Assembly: GCA_017590115.1 (NCBI GenBank)
Contig: JAGGNK010003335.1
Coordinates: 620,001-684,000, forward strand
Source of the DNA: Montifringilla adamsi
Lineage: Eukaryota; Chordata; Aves; Passeriformes; Passeridae
Direction: 5' to 3'
Length of the DNA stretch: 64,000 nt
Positions 1-12,719 of this stretch are shown here, piece after piece. The notes beneath the pieces are model-generated. The model searched no databases. It saw nothing but the letters and a program-made list of their open reading frames with translations, and was not told the origin of the DNA. Within the stretch, counting starts at the first letter, position 1, and every line of letters begins with the position of its first letter. The translations under genes were made by a program, and so were the position numbers.

Positions 1-120
1 TGGGGGGACACAGGCACGGCTTTTTATACTCTCCTGTTAACTGATCCACGGAGCTTTCCTGGCATCGGTTTCAAAGGTATCCCTTCACTAATCCGCCGGG
101 CTGTTCCAGGATGGCGGTTT
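1..120. promoter_or_regulatory. Candidate noncoding regulatory islet, cut by window edge
   Basis: This stretch is richer in A and T than the following kilobases and has little simple-repeat character, as often seen in vertebrate conserved noncoding elements. It holds a TATA-like TTTTTATA and a GTTAAC core. No open frame here looks coding. Conservation is not demonstrated and the left edge is missing, so this is a weak inference from composition. Confidence 0.2.
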
Positions 121-340
121 TGACCAGCAGGAAGGGGGAAGGGAGGGAGGAGAAACGGTCACAGGCAGACTGCACCTTTTCACAGCCCGCAGGAAAGAAA
201 AGCAGGGGGGAAAAAAGGAGCAGAGTGTGGTGTGGGGCCGGGGAGGGGGATGCTGGTGCTCGGGAGCTGCACACGCGGCGTCAGGGCCAGCTCTGGGGAC
301 AGCTTGCTGCAGCATCCGGGGAGGAACCAAATGGCACCTT

Positions 341-427
341 CCAAATATAGCTGCTGGCACGCATCTGCCCGCCGGGCACCGCGGGCATCCCCAGCACGCC
401 TTCCCCAGCAGGCTGGCCTTTATATGG
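341..427. promoter_or_regulatory. Pair of CArG-like boxes
   Basis: Two SRF-type CArG-like decamers lie 77 bp apart: CCAAATATAG at 341-350 and CTTTATATGG at 418-427. Each departs at one position from CC(A/T)6GG. In vertebrates, paired CArG boxes are a known feature of muscle and cytoskeletal gene enhancers. Here only the motif pair is seen. There is no recognised promoter or gene beside it, and single motifs of this length occur by chance. Confidence 0.22.
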
Positions 428-2490
428 GCTGACCCCCTCCGCAGTGACCTTCCCCTGGAGGGCTCCTGCTCCAGGGGGAGTACCATAGGGCACCCACCCA
501 AATTCCCTGCAGGGCACACCTCCCACCCAGGGGAAGGCAAGCTGGCAGCTATGCAATGCACAGACACGCTGGGGCCGGGCAGGAGGGAGGTGGCCTGGTG
601 GCATTTGTCCCTTGGGGAGGGCTGTGTGGGTGCCACTTGGCCATGTGAGCTGGGGGGATGAAGCAGAGGCAGCAGTTTTCACACAGAAGCAGCATCTTAT
701 GACCTGATTACTGGGGACCAGACACTGCCTACCATTACAAGGGTCTTCTTTAGTTATAGTTCTTGCTGCTCTGTTGTTGTTTTAATTTCAAAATGCAGCC
801 CCAGAGAGAACCTGGGTGGGTGCCCTGCCTGCTGTGGGGACTCTCCAGGCAGGTCCAGTCTGCCCCAGCAGCTCCCCAGCATCCCAGCATCATTTCCTCC
901 TTCAGCCCATGAGCTACTGACCTTCTGCTCCAGCATTCCCTCGTTCCAGGGCAGCCTCTGCCCATCAGCCTGGCTCTGTTATGGCCACCGCCAGTGGACA
1001 CCAGCACCCCTGGCCTGCAGGGTGGACACCATGCCAGACACCAGCACTTCCATGGGACAGAGAGGAGATTGCAAGATTGGCAAGAAACCCTTCTGGAGGG
1101 CACCACTGCAGGCAGCAAAGGTGTTTGGTCATTAATGTCATTTTTCAAATTGCAGTTCAGAGCTGGGCACAGAGTCACCACCATTGGAAAGCTGCTGGTG
1201 CTGACCCAGAGGGTAGGTACAAGAAGAATTTGCTTATGAGCTTTTTCTCTAGGTGGTTTAAAAGCTCAGTCTTTGTGACACGGAGAACTGTGCTAAGACA
1301 GATCCCACGGCACAGCTCCGATTTCCCTGTCAGGCCAAGGCCACTTGGCTAAAGCTCATGTCCTGGCATGTAAGATTTGGGCAAAGCCAGGTAAAAGCCT
1401 CAGCATCCCTGTGACTCTGAAGTAGCTGTGCTAGCTCGAAAACCAGATGTGTTCTGCTCTTCAGCACAGCTACCTAAACTAGCTTCAGAATGGCTACAAA
1501 ACTCCTCTTCAGTATAGGGAAAATGTCAATCCTCCATCCAATATTTTTTACAGCTTCTTGCTGCCCAACAAACTCCCTTAAGTTCCAACAGTGTCAGTTT
1601 TGGATCATTTTTGAAAGGTCCCTTTTCGAGTAAAGTACCAAGTTTTTTGTGTGAAGAAGAGAAACCAAACCAAACCCTCCTGCAGAGCTTAAATGGCACG
1701 GTGCCATTTGGTGTTGAGGACTGCTCTGGGCTTTTTTGGTCCCTTCAGACCTGGTCCACCACATGCACAGTGCTCCTTGAGAGGTGTTGGGAGATCAGTG
1801 TAGCTAATGCACAGTGCAGTCTCCCAGGATGGAGTTTGCTCACCCATCCTTCTGTCTGTTGGAAGGGGGGAAGGGTTACCCCCATACCCGTCCTTGCCCA
1901 AGGAGAGAGGAAAATCCTCTTTCCTGCCAGTCTCAGCCTCTGATGCTCCCCAGGTTTTGAGGTACTGTGCACTCCCCTGTGCAGAAAGTGCCAGCAGGAG
2001 GATGGTGGGAAAGCAGCTGGGAAAGGGCTGATCACCTGATCCAATTTTACATCATTTTACATTTTACAACATGAGTATTGGACACATGAAGACCCAGTCC
2101 CATGTCCTGCAGACCTCCAGACAGAGAGGCTGGGATGGCTGCTGCCTCAGAATGGGAATGCCATGGCAGTAGCCAGTCCGTACCCAGCATGAGGACATTA
2201 CACATCACATTCCTCCCTGACCTTTGTCCATGGGCTCATTAAAATAATTGATCCTAGCCATGACAGTCACACAAGGACCCCGTGCTTGTCACATCACCTC
2301 CTGGGTGGCTCCTTCCTTCCCAGCGCTCTGGCCAGGCCCAAATCTCTTTTTGCCAGACCTTCCCTTGCCCTGTGCTGCCCCGGGGCCGTGGCAGAGCCGT
2401 GCCGCGGGTGCCCCAGGATCGGCAGCAGGCTGGGCTGCCTCGGGGGGGCTGGGGAAGGTGTCTCGCTGCTGCCCACGGGGAGATCCAGCC
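428..2490. other. Noncoding interval, no recognised gene
   Basis: Open frames here are short and contradicted by frames on the other strand, and none resembles a known protein. I see no transposon tail, tandem array or RNA gene. The sequence is GC-rich with an AT-richer patch around 1360-1660. Nothing more can be supported. Confidence 0.6.
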
Positions 2491-2499
2491 GGTTGTTTT

Positions 2500-2745
2500 G
2501 CCGGCTTTACTCCGGAGTGTTAATTATTCCAGCCCCAGGTGGCATTGTCCCTCACTATTACACGGTTGACCTGTATCTAATCCGTCATCATCTGAAACCC
2601 TCTGGCCCGTCCTGGCATCCCTGTTTGCCCCGAATCCCCCACGTCTCCGTGTGCTTTATTACTCCTGCAGAAACCAAGTTACAGTTTCAGGACAGAATCA
2701 AAGAAAAGCTCCTTAATTTCCATCCAGCAAAGCCCGGTGAATCGG
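2500..2745. promoter_or_regulatory. Candidate conserved noncoding element
   Basis: This is an AT-rich islet within GC-rich surroundings. It contains a TTAATTA homeodomain core near 2520, a GTTGACCTG nuclear-receptor-like half site near 2563, and AATC/GATTA-type cores. An open frame reads through part of it (ending at 2765), but it is a product of composition and has no recognisable domain. I infer an enhancer-like element from texture only. An alignment to other birds would settle it. Confidence 0.35.
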
Positions 2746-2960
2746 GAGCCCCCCGGGGCGGCTGAATCCCGGCCAGGCAGGAGCTCGGAGCCCGCAGGCG
2801 GTGGCGCAGGGTCCCTGTCACGCTGCCCTCCTTACCCCCGGCTGCGAGCGGAGATGTCTCTCGGCTCAGCCTGTCTTTCGGGCCGCTCCCCACTGCGAGA
2901 GCCGCACAAAGGAGCCCTCCCTGCTGGTGTCCAGGCCAGCAGCATCTCCAGCGCATGACT
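2746..2960. other. CpG-rich spacer between two candidate elements
   Basis: This GC-rich segment has many CpG dinucleotides and separates two AT-rich candidate elements. I see no start codon context, splice-site pair or TATA box that would support a first exon. It could be the GC-rich core of one larger regulatory element. Confidence 0.3.
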
Positions 2961-3160
2961 TGTAACCCGCCGAGCTGGTCCTTCACACGCCGTGAATGAT
3001 AACAGGGAGCTGCAGCCCATTGTCTGCGGCCCTTGCGCCGGTTTGTCAAGTTTGCGGTTGCATTTTAATCCTGACGCCTTTTCAAAGCCCAGCTGCGCAT
3101 TGTGTGGGCGCAGGAATTCTTGACTTGCAAATCCCCCAGCATTAAATTCAACCTTCTGGG
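2961..3160. promoter_or_regulatory. Candidate conserved noncoding element
   Basis: The stretch combines a SOX-like CATTGTC core near 3018, a Hox/Cdx-like ATTTTAATCC near 3062, a second CATTGTGTGG near 3098 and GCATTAAATT near 3139. The dense mix of AT-rich cores and CpGs is typical of developmental enhancers. No coding frame or repeat explains it. Function and conservation are inferred, not shown. Confidence 0.4.
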
Positions 3161-3501
3161 GCTATGGGGATGGTCCGCACGGTGAATGGGAGGCGGGGGG
3201 AGCCTCCTTGCCCCCTGCCATGAATAACAAGCAGATGAGAAGCAGAGGAGGACAGCGCCGGGGCTGGGGGAGCCTGGTGCAGCCAAGGTGACAGCACTGG
3301 GGACTCTGGGGCTGCTGCGGTGCTCGGCAGTGGGATCTGTAGCCAGGGATGGCCAGCTTGGCAGCTGCCCTCAGCCCCTCCTGCTCGCTGTGGTGCCCGG
3401 AGCCGTTACAGACCATATGTGATCGCAGCTACCAGGGCTCAGCGTCCTCCGTGTCACAGCACGGGGACAGCCCTCGGTGTGAGACACAGGCAGGGAAGCA
3501 G

Positions 3502-3760
3502 GAATCAGAGAACCACAGAATGGGTTGGGTGGGAAGGGACCTTGAAGCTCATGTTGTTCCACCCTGCCATGGGCAGGACACCTTCCACTGTCACAGGTCG
3601 CTCCAAGCCTCATCCAGCCTGGCCTGGGACTTCCAGGGATGGAGCAGCCACAGCTTCCCTGGGCAATCTGTGCCAGAGCATCACCAGCCTCACAGGGAAC
3701 AATTTCTTCCCAAGATCTCGTCTAACCCTGTCCTCTGTCAGTTTACAGCCATTTCCCCAA
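3502..3760 (-). mobile_element. CR1 LINE 3' tail, 5'-truncated
   Basis: Read on the minus strand, this ends in the CR1 3' region. On the plus strand it begins with a degenerate AATCAGAGAACCACAGAATGG and runs through GGGAAGGGACCTTGAAG, CTGCCATGGGCAGGACACC and the AATTTCTTCCCAAGAT block, in the order found in antisense CR1 copies of birds. Only the untranslated tail remains, so no endonuclease or reverse-transcriptase sequence is present. CR1 elements usually lack target-site duplications, and none is visible. The decay suggests an old, inactive copy. Confidence 0.9.
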
Positions 3761-4146
3761 GGATGGGTAAGGGACAGCAAAATCCTGCCGGTGCTGCAGT
3801 GCCAGCCAATGGGTCATGCAGGCAGATTTAGCCTTTTCCTGCCTGTCTGGGTCTGCTCCAGGGATTGGGAAGCCTTCCTGCAGCCTGGAGGTGTGGAGGT
3901 TGGCCAGACCCAGCTGAAACAGACAGAGTAGGGGTCTGCCCATGCAGGTGGTGTCCCAGCTGTGATGACCCAGGCGGTCCTGCCCAATCCTGTGGTTAAT
4001 GCCAGCCATCCTCTTGCTCTCCCAGAGAACAAAAGGCATCCTGTGTGCAGGGCAAGGCCCTGCTGCCCCGCTCCCCTACAGACTGGCTGAACCATCCTCC
4101 GACCAGTCGGGCAAGTTTTCAATGCAGCAGAGTTGGGTTTTTCATT
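3761..4146. other. Noncoding interval, no recognised gene
   Basis: GC-moderate sequence between the CR1 tail and an A-tract. I see no coding frame, splice pair or RNA gene. Confidence 0.55.
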
Positions 4147-4192
4147 AAAAAAAAAAAAAAAAAAAAACACAAACAAAAAAAAACCAATAAAA
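4147..4192 (+). repeat. A-rich simple repeat with 21-A run
   Basis: A homopolymer of 21 A occupies 4147-4167, followed by A-rich sequence with C interruptions and then a short AC-rich patch to about 4225. It could be a remnant poly(A) tail of a retroposed copy, but the sequence upstream resembles no recognised transcript and no flanking direct repeats are evident. A simple slippage repeat is the likelier reading. Confidence 0.8.
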
Positions 4193-7100
4193 GCCCACCT
4201 ATACACACACAACAAAAAACCACACATTTGTCAAAGCTGAAATGTTTCAGGGAGCTGTATCGTTCAGGCAGACTTTTGCCAAAAGCTGGGCAGACTTTTG
4301 GCGGCAGCCAGCCCGATTTCCCAACCCTTTGCCTAGCAGGCAGCCTCCAGACCCAGGTTCCCAGGACGCCTCCAGGCTGCCAAGGGCTCGCAGCTCCCCG
4401 GGAGGCACGGGCAGCAGAACAGCCTCTCCCTGATCTGGTGGGAGGACATCGACTCCAGGCACGGCTTTGCACAGGACCCCGCGCTGCAGGAATCCCACGC
4501 CTCACCCCACGGCTCTTGTCTCTTCCCTGACGTCTCTTGTCTGCTGGAAGCGGCCCCAGCAACCCTCTGGAGCTGGGGCAGCGCGGGAAGTGTCAACTGA
4601 CAGCTCTGCTTTGTTTCAGGGGGAAAAAAGAGTAACACAATCCCTTCTCATCTTCTCTGGTGGCCTCACTTAACTTCTCAGTGCCTCGGTTTGCCAGGTT
4701 CTGGCATCGTAAAGCCCTGTAAAAGACTCGGAGATCCTGGAACTTGGGGGAGGAAGGTAAGAATTAAAACAGGAGGAGTGACTCCCAGACCCCTACTGGC
4801 TCCCAGACCCCTCCACCACTTCCCAGCCCAGCACTGTCCTTTCCCCTCCTCTCTGCACACTGTCAAGTGTGTGTGATTGCTCTGCACATCTTCACTTCCC
4901 AGGACCCCTTTCTCTTCTCTCCCTGACCTGTTTTCCTTCTCTCCAAGGCCCAGAATGCTGCAGTAATCCCTGCCTTTGCCAGGCATCCCTCCCCTGCTTC
5001 CCTGCCTGCTCTGCTCTGTGCAAGGGCTCAGGCAGACTGTCCCCAACTCCTTCTTTCTGTCCTTGAGCTTTCTTCACCTGGGGAGAGCCCCTTGTTCTGG
5101 GCAGAGACCACAGTCAGGCTCAGCAAAGCCTGGGGTTGGGGACCACTCAATGGGAGCCTGGAAAATGCAGGAATATGAATCCTGAAGAAGTAGAAAAAGT
5201 GTTTAGGTTCCCCAGGACACTGGCCAGGAAGCAAGACCCTGAGCCCTGCAAGCTGTCCCAGCAAGGAGTTGGCCACTGTCTGTTGGCCATGCAGGGCTTG
5301 CAGTGACGTCTGTCCTCGGAGCCACTCTCCACTCAGCAGAGTTCCCCACACCAACCAGAGAGAGAACTATCCCTTGTTTGTTTGCCCTGGTTTGTTTTTA
5401 ACAAAACTGTGCTGCTGGCTGTTTATCACTTCATTTTCCTCCAGGAGATGAGGCAAGCGAAGGAGATCAGCCAGAATAAAACACGACCTTTATGGGCTGT
5501 GCTGTGGGCTTGGACTTTCCACCTACCGCCTGTTTGTACCAATGGGGTCTGAGCTGAGCAGATGCCAGGTGCCATGTTTGGTGCTGGCACAGGAGCAGCA
5601 TATGCAGCTCTGAGCTCAGGCCCACGGGATACTCCCCAGCGTGTGCTCATGACACCCACCCAGAGAGTTTTTGTGCCACAGCTCAAGTCACTTCCTCACA
5701 CCCAGCAAATTCCTTCCCCCACGGTGAAGCTCAGCAGACGAGGGCTGAGTGCTCGTGAGGGAACACTGCACACAGAGCACCATTTCTGGCTTGCTGGGAA
5801 GGCCCAGGCATGCAGGGACTCACTCCTTGGCCTTGCTCAGTGCCCAGCTGGGTAATGTGTGCAATATTCCTGAGGCCTCCCTGGGATCTGAGGGACTTTG
5901 CTCCCTGGATGTGCCCAGTGCGTGAAGGTAGAGTCTGCACTGAGACAGCAAAGCACAGCCACGTGTAAGATGCTCCAGCCGGGGTGTCCACACCCCCAGC
6001 CCGCTCCTGCCTCTCCTCTCACAGCTCTCCAGCCCAGCCTGGGACCTGCCCCTGGCTCAGGTGGATCTGACTGGCTTCCAGCCAGGCGCTCACCAGCCTG
6101 GGCTCTAAGCCCAGCTCAGGGGGAACTGTTTGGAGCAGGCTGGCTGGCTCACCCAGCTCTCCAGCCCTGCCCTGCGTGCTCCCCAGACCACCACACTCTG
6201 ACCAGCCTTCCCATGGTGTGCACAGCCAACCCCCTCCCCGTCTGGATTGGGAGAGACAACTTTGTTGTGAGGGGCCTGGCTTGGGAGGCTGAGAAAGGCA
6301 AAGCCTTCACCCCAAAACAGCTCTGTCCACCCAGCCCTGAGTGCCAGGTGGGCCCCTGGTCCCTGCAGGGTCCTGCCCCTCCTGCTTGGGGATTCACATC
6401 CAGTGCTCCTGCAACATCCTCCCTATCCTCATCTGGACCCAACCTGGCTCTCCTTCCCTCTCCTCAGGGAGAGAGAGGCTCTCTCTGGTGTCATTGCTAC
6501 TGCCTCCAGTCCCAGAATGTTCTGTCCAGTGGCCTGTGGATCTGTTATCCTTTGGAAGCACAGTGTGTCCAGTACATGTCTCCCAAAATGTCCTGAGAGG
6601 TTGGGGGGTGCCTCTGTCCTGGCTTTTGTGGTGCTCACATAAGAACTGAACATTCATTGTTTTTACCACAGTCTTTAGCTGTGAAAAGAGCTCTCCTGAC
6701 TGGTTTTTTAAGAAAATCCAAGCTGTTTTGACCCATGGATGGCATCCTGAGTTTTGAAGGTATTTTTTACTGAGTAGCAGTGACCTCAGAGATGTGATGA
6801 TGGAGCAGGGAAAGCTGTCCTGGTAGGGATATCTCCAAGGGAAGATGGGAAAAGACCCCACTCTAACAGCCATCTGCCAAGTGTCCTGGCGGCTGCTGGA
6901 CCACTAAAGATCTCCTGCCTTCTGAGCCCCAAAGGTCAGCTGTGGGACCTGTGTAATGGGACAGTGAAGGTGACAGTTTTGAGCTCTTGAGAGAACAAAG
7001 CCTTTCTCAATGATATGTCTTATCTTCTGCCTCTGTGTTTGGATGGTCCAGGCCTTCAAAATCCTCCACATGAAGCACAAAGAAAGGTGTCCTCCATCCC

Positions 7101-8825
7101 TACCAGTCCCCCAGGCACGGTCAAATCAAGTGGATTTTGGTCAGAACTAAAGAATTCCCCTTCCAGACACAGGAGAGCCCTAGGGCACACACAGAGAAGC
7201 AGCAGGGCATGAGGCAAAGCAACACTGGGAGGGCAACCAGCTCCCTGGAGGCATTCAGGGACATCCTGGGAGAGCAGTGGGGATGGCAGCTAGCCTGGAA
7301 GCCTGCCCTGCAGCCTGCCTCTCTCCTCCCTCAGCCGAGTCCCCAGCAGGTAGTGACAGAAACCAAGCAGGTTTGTTCGCAGTGACATTTTGGAGGATGC
7401 CTCCCAAAGATGAGTCAGGCTGTGCCTGCTGCAGAAAAACAGTGATGCAGTGTCTTGTGGGACAGCTTCAGTGGCTGTGGAGGAGGCAGGCTCACCTGAG
7501 CCAGCCTCACCACGCCGGTCCTTGGGAAGTGCCTGCCACAGACACAGCCAGTGGTTCTTGCAAGAGCAGCCCAAACCCCTTCCTTTTCTTCCACAGAGTC
7601 GTTCATGCTCTTGGAACTTCTGCAGCGCCTGGAACTGAGGTGTCTCTTCAGCGAGGTGCCCACCCAGAGGTGTCTCATGTACCTCTGCCTGCAGTGTCCC
7701 CCCTCATCCTGTCCCTGTTGCTAAGGTGCTCAGCTTAGCAATGCCTGCTGCTGACACGAGACCCTGGATACTGCCTATCACATTTCCCGTGAGCTGCAGA
7801 GAGCAATGAAAACAGAGAACAGAGAGCCGAGGAGAGGAGCTCAGCCTGCTAATTACAGTGGGAAAGCAACATTCAGCACCTGCTGCTGGCAGCTCCGTGC
7901 TTCTGCCAGGGGCTGTGTGACAAAACAGGTTCTGTTGGTGGTGAGACAGGGCAGCAAAACAGGATCCAGGAGGGCCAGGAGTGGTGGGGGAAAGTTGGTG
8001 TTACCAGGAAGGAATAAGACACACTGGTGGGTTCAGGATGATTAAATCCAGGAGGCACTGATCCAGAGCTACCCCTGCAGAGGGACTGGGTCTGTGGAGA
8101 GGCAGGTTGTCAGATCATCACCCTTGTGTCGGCTCTGCTCCCGTCTCTGTGCAAATCACAATGTTTTCTTCCTGCCACCTCTGCCAGGGTGATTTGTGCC
8201 AGCAGGGTCTCTGGCCAAGGTGATTGCAGCAGCCTATTTTTGGGAGTGCCCTTGAGAGTTGCAAGGCAGGAAGGTGGAGCCCAGCTGTTCCCAGTGTCCG
8301 TGCCCCGGGGAGGCACCAACACCTGCAGTGGCTGCTGGCTGCTCTCCAGAGCCTCGCTAATTGCGCCCGGGCCTTAAATAATGCAGGGGCCGAGTGCTGG
8401 AGGGGCTGCCCGCTGGCTCCCCGCTCCTCGGGAGGGGACAGAGTGGCTCAGCTGGGGGCCACTTCAGGCTGCAGGAGATGGCAATGTCTCCTTTCGGGTC
8501 CTGGGGTTTTGGCTCCAGAGGTGCTTTCTGACTCAGCTTGGTTTCTGGATGCCTGCTGGCTCCCTGGGACTTTGATTTGGCTCTGACAATCAGCAATAGG
8601 CTCACAGATCCCCCTTGTTTTGAGGCCATTTTAGGTACAGACAAAGATTTAAGGGACAGGTGTGCACCCAATGTGAATCCTATTCTGACCATCACATTTA
8701 TTTTCCTCGTCTTACAACCCCAGGTGCCATCCCATTGAGGTGCTGCCCACCCCCAAAGCTGCCCCACTTCACCTGAACATGGCAGGGATCCATCTGCGTA
8801 GCTGCTCCTGGGCCTCCCTTCATCA
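4193..8825. other. Noncoding interval, no recognised gene
   Basis: Open frames are numerous on both strands but all are shadows of GC-rich composition. A short local duplication (CTCCCAGACCCCT, near 4783 and 4800) and a repeated GCAGACTTTTG (near 4267 and 4289) are the only structures I see. AT-richer patches at 5340-5480 and 6650-6800 might be regulatory, but nothing distinguishes them. Confidence 0.55.
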
Positions 8826-8997
8826 CCCTTGCCCAGAGGAGCTGTGGCTGCCCCTGGATCCCTGGAAGCGCCTCAGGCCAGGTTGGACAGGGCTTGGAGC
8901 AGCCTGGGACAGTGGGAGGTGTCCCTGCCCATGGCAGGGGGTGGGAATGAGATGGTTTTTAAGATCCCTGCCTACCCAAACTGTTCTATGATCTGTT
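8826..8997 (+). mobile_element. CR1 LINE 3' tail, 5'-truncated
   Basis: The plus strand carries the sense CR1 3' end: GAGCAGCCTGGGACAGTGGA-like sequence, then GTCCCTGCCCATGGCAGGGG, a GGGAATGAGATGG block, and a decayed TTCTATGATCTG terminus where the CR1 8-bp 3' repeat would be. No protein-coding part of the element remains. It shares its subfamily features with the fragment at 48410-48522. Confidence 0.9.
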
Positions 8998-10597
8998 GAC
9001 CACAAAATGAAGGCAGAGACCTGGCTGGAAGCACATTTTGCACCCCACAGCTTTGCATTCCACACCTGCCCATCCAGTAAACACCAACAGCCTTTCCTGG
9101 AGTGGCTGTCACCCTGCAGAACCCAGGATGATGGTGACACGTGGAATTCCACTTCTTTCTAGGTGGTGTTGCACCTCAGGGTCTGAAATTTGCCTTGCAT
9201 GAGAATGGTGGCTCTGCCAAAGGCCTGCCCTGCCCTGGCCACGTCTCCAGCAGCAGCTGGAGGGGAAGAATCTCTCCTACACATCCTTCCCTGGGATATA
9301 AGACGGAGAAAAACACACAGTGCTTCCCACAGCACTTTCCCAGTCTCTCCCTGGATCCTCCTGATCCAGATGCTGTCTGCACAGTGCCTGCTTTTCCACT
9401 GGCTCCTTTTCCATGATCTTGCATCCACACTAATGCTTTGATGCCCTTTATTAAGGACTTCCCCAGCACGTTCCTTGAAAAATTGCTTCCATCCATCTGC
9501 TTCAAGTCACTGCCTTTGCCTCATGCCCCTGCTTCTCAACTGGGAGGGAGAATGAGCAATCCCTGCTCACATTCCCTGTGCTGCTCATCTTTTCCTGGAT
9601 TTCTCAGCCACCCCGCAGGTGTCCCTTCCTGCTCTGCCTGTACCAGAGGTAGCTGCAGTTCAGTGCTGTGCATGAGAAATGCTGTGGCTTGCAGTAAAGC
9701 TGGAGTCCTGCGATACCCTCCAAATATTGCTGAATTTATCTTTCTGGCACACCTGCCAAGCTGAGAAATCCTGTTACCCCTGTTCCAGTGAGGAACAGCA
9801 TGGCCAGGTAGCAAACACTCCCCTGATGCAAAACAAGGAGCTGGAAACCAGGTGCTGAGCCTGCATGTCCTCGTTCCCACCCGAGAGGTGCTTTTCTTAG
9901 CAAACCAGCTAAACCAAGCTTAACAAAGCACCTGGCTTAACTCAGCCCCCAGCCAGCTGACCAAAATCTTGTCATTACAGTGACCAACCCACCAAGACTG
10001 TGTTTTGATCTCCTGGAGGTGTCATCCAGCTCGAAAGCCAGCAAAAACTCGCTGGAGAGACATTGCTTTTCCCAGACAAAGGGAAGGAGGGGAGGGAGCA
10101 GCTGAGCCAGTGGAACTGTTTGTGCAGCCATAATCACACCTTAAAGCACGGCAGCAGCACCTGGAAAACAGCCCTTGTGTGAGCCTGGCAAAGAGGCCCT
10201 GGTGACCAGAATGGTTCAACATGGAGCTGCTTTTTGGGGGCACTCACACACCCCCTGAATGGTGGGCGCTCACACAGGCTGCCCACAGGGGAAATGCTTT
10301 GATCCTTTTTGGCCAGGGAAGAATTGCTCTCTCCAGGTTTTAACTTCACATCTGTTTGCCTTCATTAAACATATATTTTTTTTAAATAGAGAGGAAGGCC
10401 AGTGTTTTTTGGCAGTTGGAAAGGGTCCCACCCAATGGAAACGGAAGGGAGTAGAGAATGGAGAAGGCTGGGAGGGAAGGTGTTCCAGCCTTGCCTCTCC
10501 CTGCCCCATGCCTGTGGTCCTTGTGCCCTCCAGCTGTGCCCTCTTCCCCTGCCCCTGTTTCCCTGCTTCCCTTCTGCTGACCCCTGTGGGCCAGAAG
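8998..10597. other. Noncoding interval, no recognised gene
   Basis: No coding frame, RNA gene or recognisable transposon is visible. The short AT-rich patch at 10340-10390 contains CATTAAACATATA and may be a small regulatory site, but support is weak. Confidence 0.55.
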
Positions 10598-10703
10598 CAC
10601 CATCAGTGCTGGGTACAGCAGAGACACTCGGGCACCATCAGTGCTGGGTACAGCAGAGACACTCGGGCACCATCAGTGTGGGGGTACAGCAGAGACACTC
10701 GGG
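10598..10703 (+). repeat. Minisatellite, 35-bp unit x 3
   Basis: Three head-to-tail units (10598-10632, 10633-10667, 10668-10703) share the core GGGTACAGCAGAGACACTCG. Units 1 and 2 are identical over 35 bp. Unit 3 has a small substitution cluster and one extra base. The array is GC-rich and unlikely to be coding, although an open frame of 215 codons runs across it. Confidence 0.92.
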
Positions 10704-12308
10704 CTCAGCTCTGGGGCACTGGCATGCCAGAGACAAGAGTGGAAGCATGCAGGGTCAGACCCAGCCCCACCCCCTCCAGGAGGCTGCTGGGGCACGTAGG
10801 GATGCTCAAATCTGTCACCAGGGCAGAATTTGCCATCCCTGCCATTCAAAGAAGCTCAAGTGCCATTCTGGGAGACACAAGCAGGGTCTGGGAAGAGCCC
10901 TGGTGAGCTGCAGCAGTGGGAGAGACAAGCCAGACTTTGCCTCTCTCTCAGCTCTGTCCCCCACACACTGCAAATGAGAGCTGCAAAGACCTCTGCTCTC
11001 CAGGCTGGCCTCTCCCCTCGGTGCTCCTGCTCCCACTCTCAGCAGCTCAGCCCTGCATCCAGGTTTACATATAAATACAGAGTGAGTGTGAAATCCACCC
11101 TGGGGTCTCTCCTGACTCCCACTTGGCTCCCTAATTGGAAAGTCTGCCAGCAGGAGATACTGCAATGAGCTCAGGCAGAAACAAACTCCCTTTATCCCAG
11201 GCAGAGATGACGGCTGGGGTTAGGTCCCAGTCCAAATCCCACTGGCTAGGAAGGACACAGAGCAGGTTTGCACATGCTCTGCTTCTCCATCAGGCTCTGG
11301 GGCTCCACCTCTGCTGTGCCTGGAGGGAAGGGGCAGGGAGGAGATGTGTCAGAGAGGATCCTGCAGCAGCTCATCCCTCTGGGAAGGGCTGGACTAGCAC
11401 TTTGCAGTCCCTGACCACTTGATGCCAGCAAGGAGGGGCATCAGGACAGGGGGCTGATCTCTGTGCAGCACTGGGTGGGTGAATTGCTCCAACACCTGCA
11501 TCTTCAAACAAAGACACCTGATTCTGAGGCTCCCCCATTTGCTCAGTTCCCCAACACACACACAGCTCCCACCCAAACACTGCTGCCCTGCAGTGACCCC
11601 CACTCCCTTTGGTTATTCTGCCTAAAGGAATCGGGAGTCAGACTCTTCACCTCCTTCCTGTGAGGGAAAACTGACCCTCACACCTTGTGGCCTCTGTTTC
11701 TGCTCCCCAAGCCCTGTATTGCAGGTGTTTCTCACCACCTTTGATGGAGGCAAAGTGCCCACACCTCACCAGGGCACGTGGCACCCCAAGCACTCCTGTC
11801 AACAGCCAGGAGACTGGCAAAGGCAGCTCAGAAACCTCCTCCACCAAACCCCCATTGAATTTTTGCTGCCTCCTCTAGTTTTTGGAGGCTCTGGAGGCAC
11901 AAACATTGCCTCCAGTAGAGCTACTTCAAAAGCAACAATGATTTCAGTACAAGCAGATCAATGTTGCAGAGCTTTGTGTTTTTGGAGAAAATAGCACAGA
12001 TCTGGTCTCTAACGCTGCTCCCCATGTCCAGGGGGTGTTTTCCACAGTGGATGCCATGTTCACCCCAGGATCAGGTGCTTCCTTTGGGTCTGCCACCACC
12101 CAGTCTCAATGAGCTCTCCAGATGAGCAGGCAGGAAAGAAGCCCCAGGGAGAGAAGAGGATCAAGGTATGGTCAGATACCAATTTAAACCAAGGATGGAG
12201 TCAAAACAGGTGCCCTGAGCTGCTGAGCACTGCTGTTGTGCAGAACCAATCTACTCCCACGAAGGGCAGAAATTTTGCCTCTGAAAGCTCATCAGAATTT
12301 CTGACTTA
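10704..12308. other. Noncoding interval, no recognised gene
   Basis: The interval holds no supported gene, tandem array or mobile element. Short open frames on both strands have no recognisable features. Confidence 0.55.
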
Positions 12309-12500
12309 TGTAGAACCCAAATAACTGGGAATTCAAACATTTTCAAACAGAAATTTCCATTTCTGACCAGTTCTCTGAAGCCAAAACAAACCTGACGTAC
12401 AAAATACCGATTTATTGCTCATGTTGTCTGTGTGAAATCAAACATCTACTGACGCAGCAAATGCTTTATGCCAAAACAACACCAAAATTAGTAAGCTCGT
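12309..12500. promoter_or_regulatory. Candidate noncoding regulatory islet
   Basis: This AT-rich islet contains GGGAATTC, GAAATTTCC (a Rel/NF-kB-like palindrome near 12350) and a TGACGCA AP-1/CRE-like core near 12451. No repeat or coding frame accounts for it. The call rests on composition and motifs alone. Confidence 0.25.
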
Positions 12501-12719
12501 GCTTTAATCATGGTGTTTGGAGTGAGAGCCAAGGTGGTGCAGACTCACAGACGTTTTCTGTACACAGGAGCATTGCTTCTGTGGCCCTGGGAAAGTTTCT
12601 CATGGCCATTCCCGTGATTCACCCTTGAAGACCAGACAGACACTTGCAAAGGCACCGTGATGGCCATACTCTTCTGCTGGTGAGATCCTGCCAGCTGAGT
12701 GCTGCAGACTCTTCCTTTC

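Noticed and set aside
4147..4192. Possible poly(A) tail of a retroposed gene
   Set aside because: No upstream sequence resembles a transcript and no flanking direct repeat was found.
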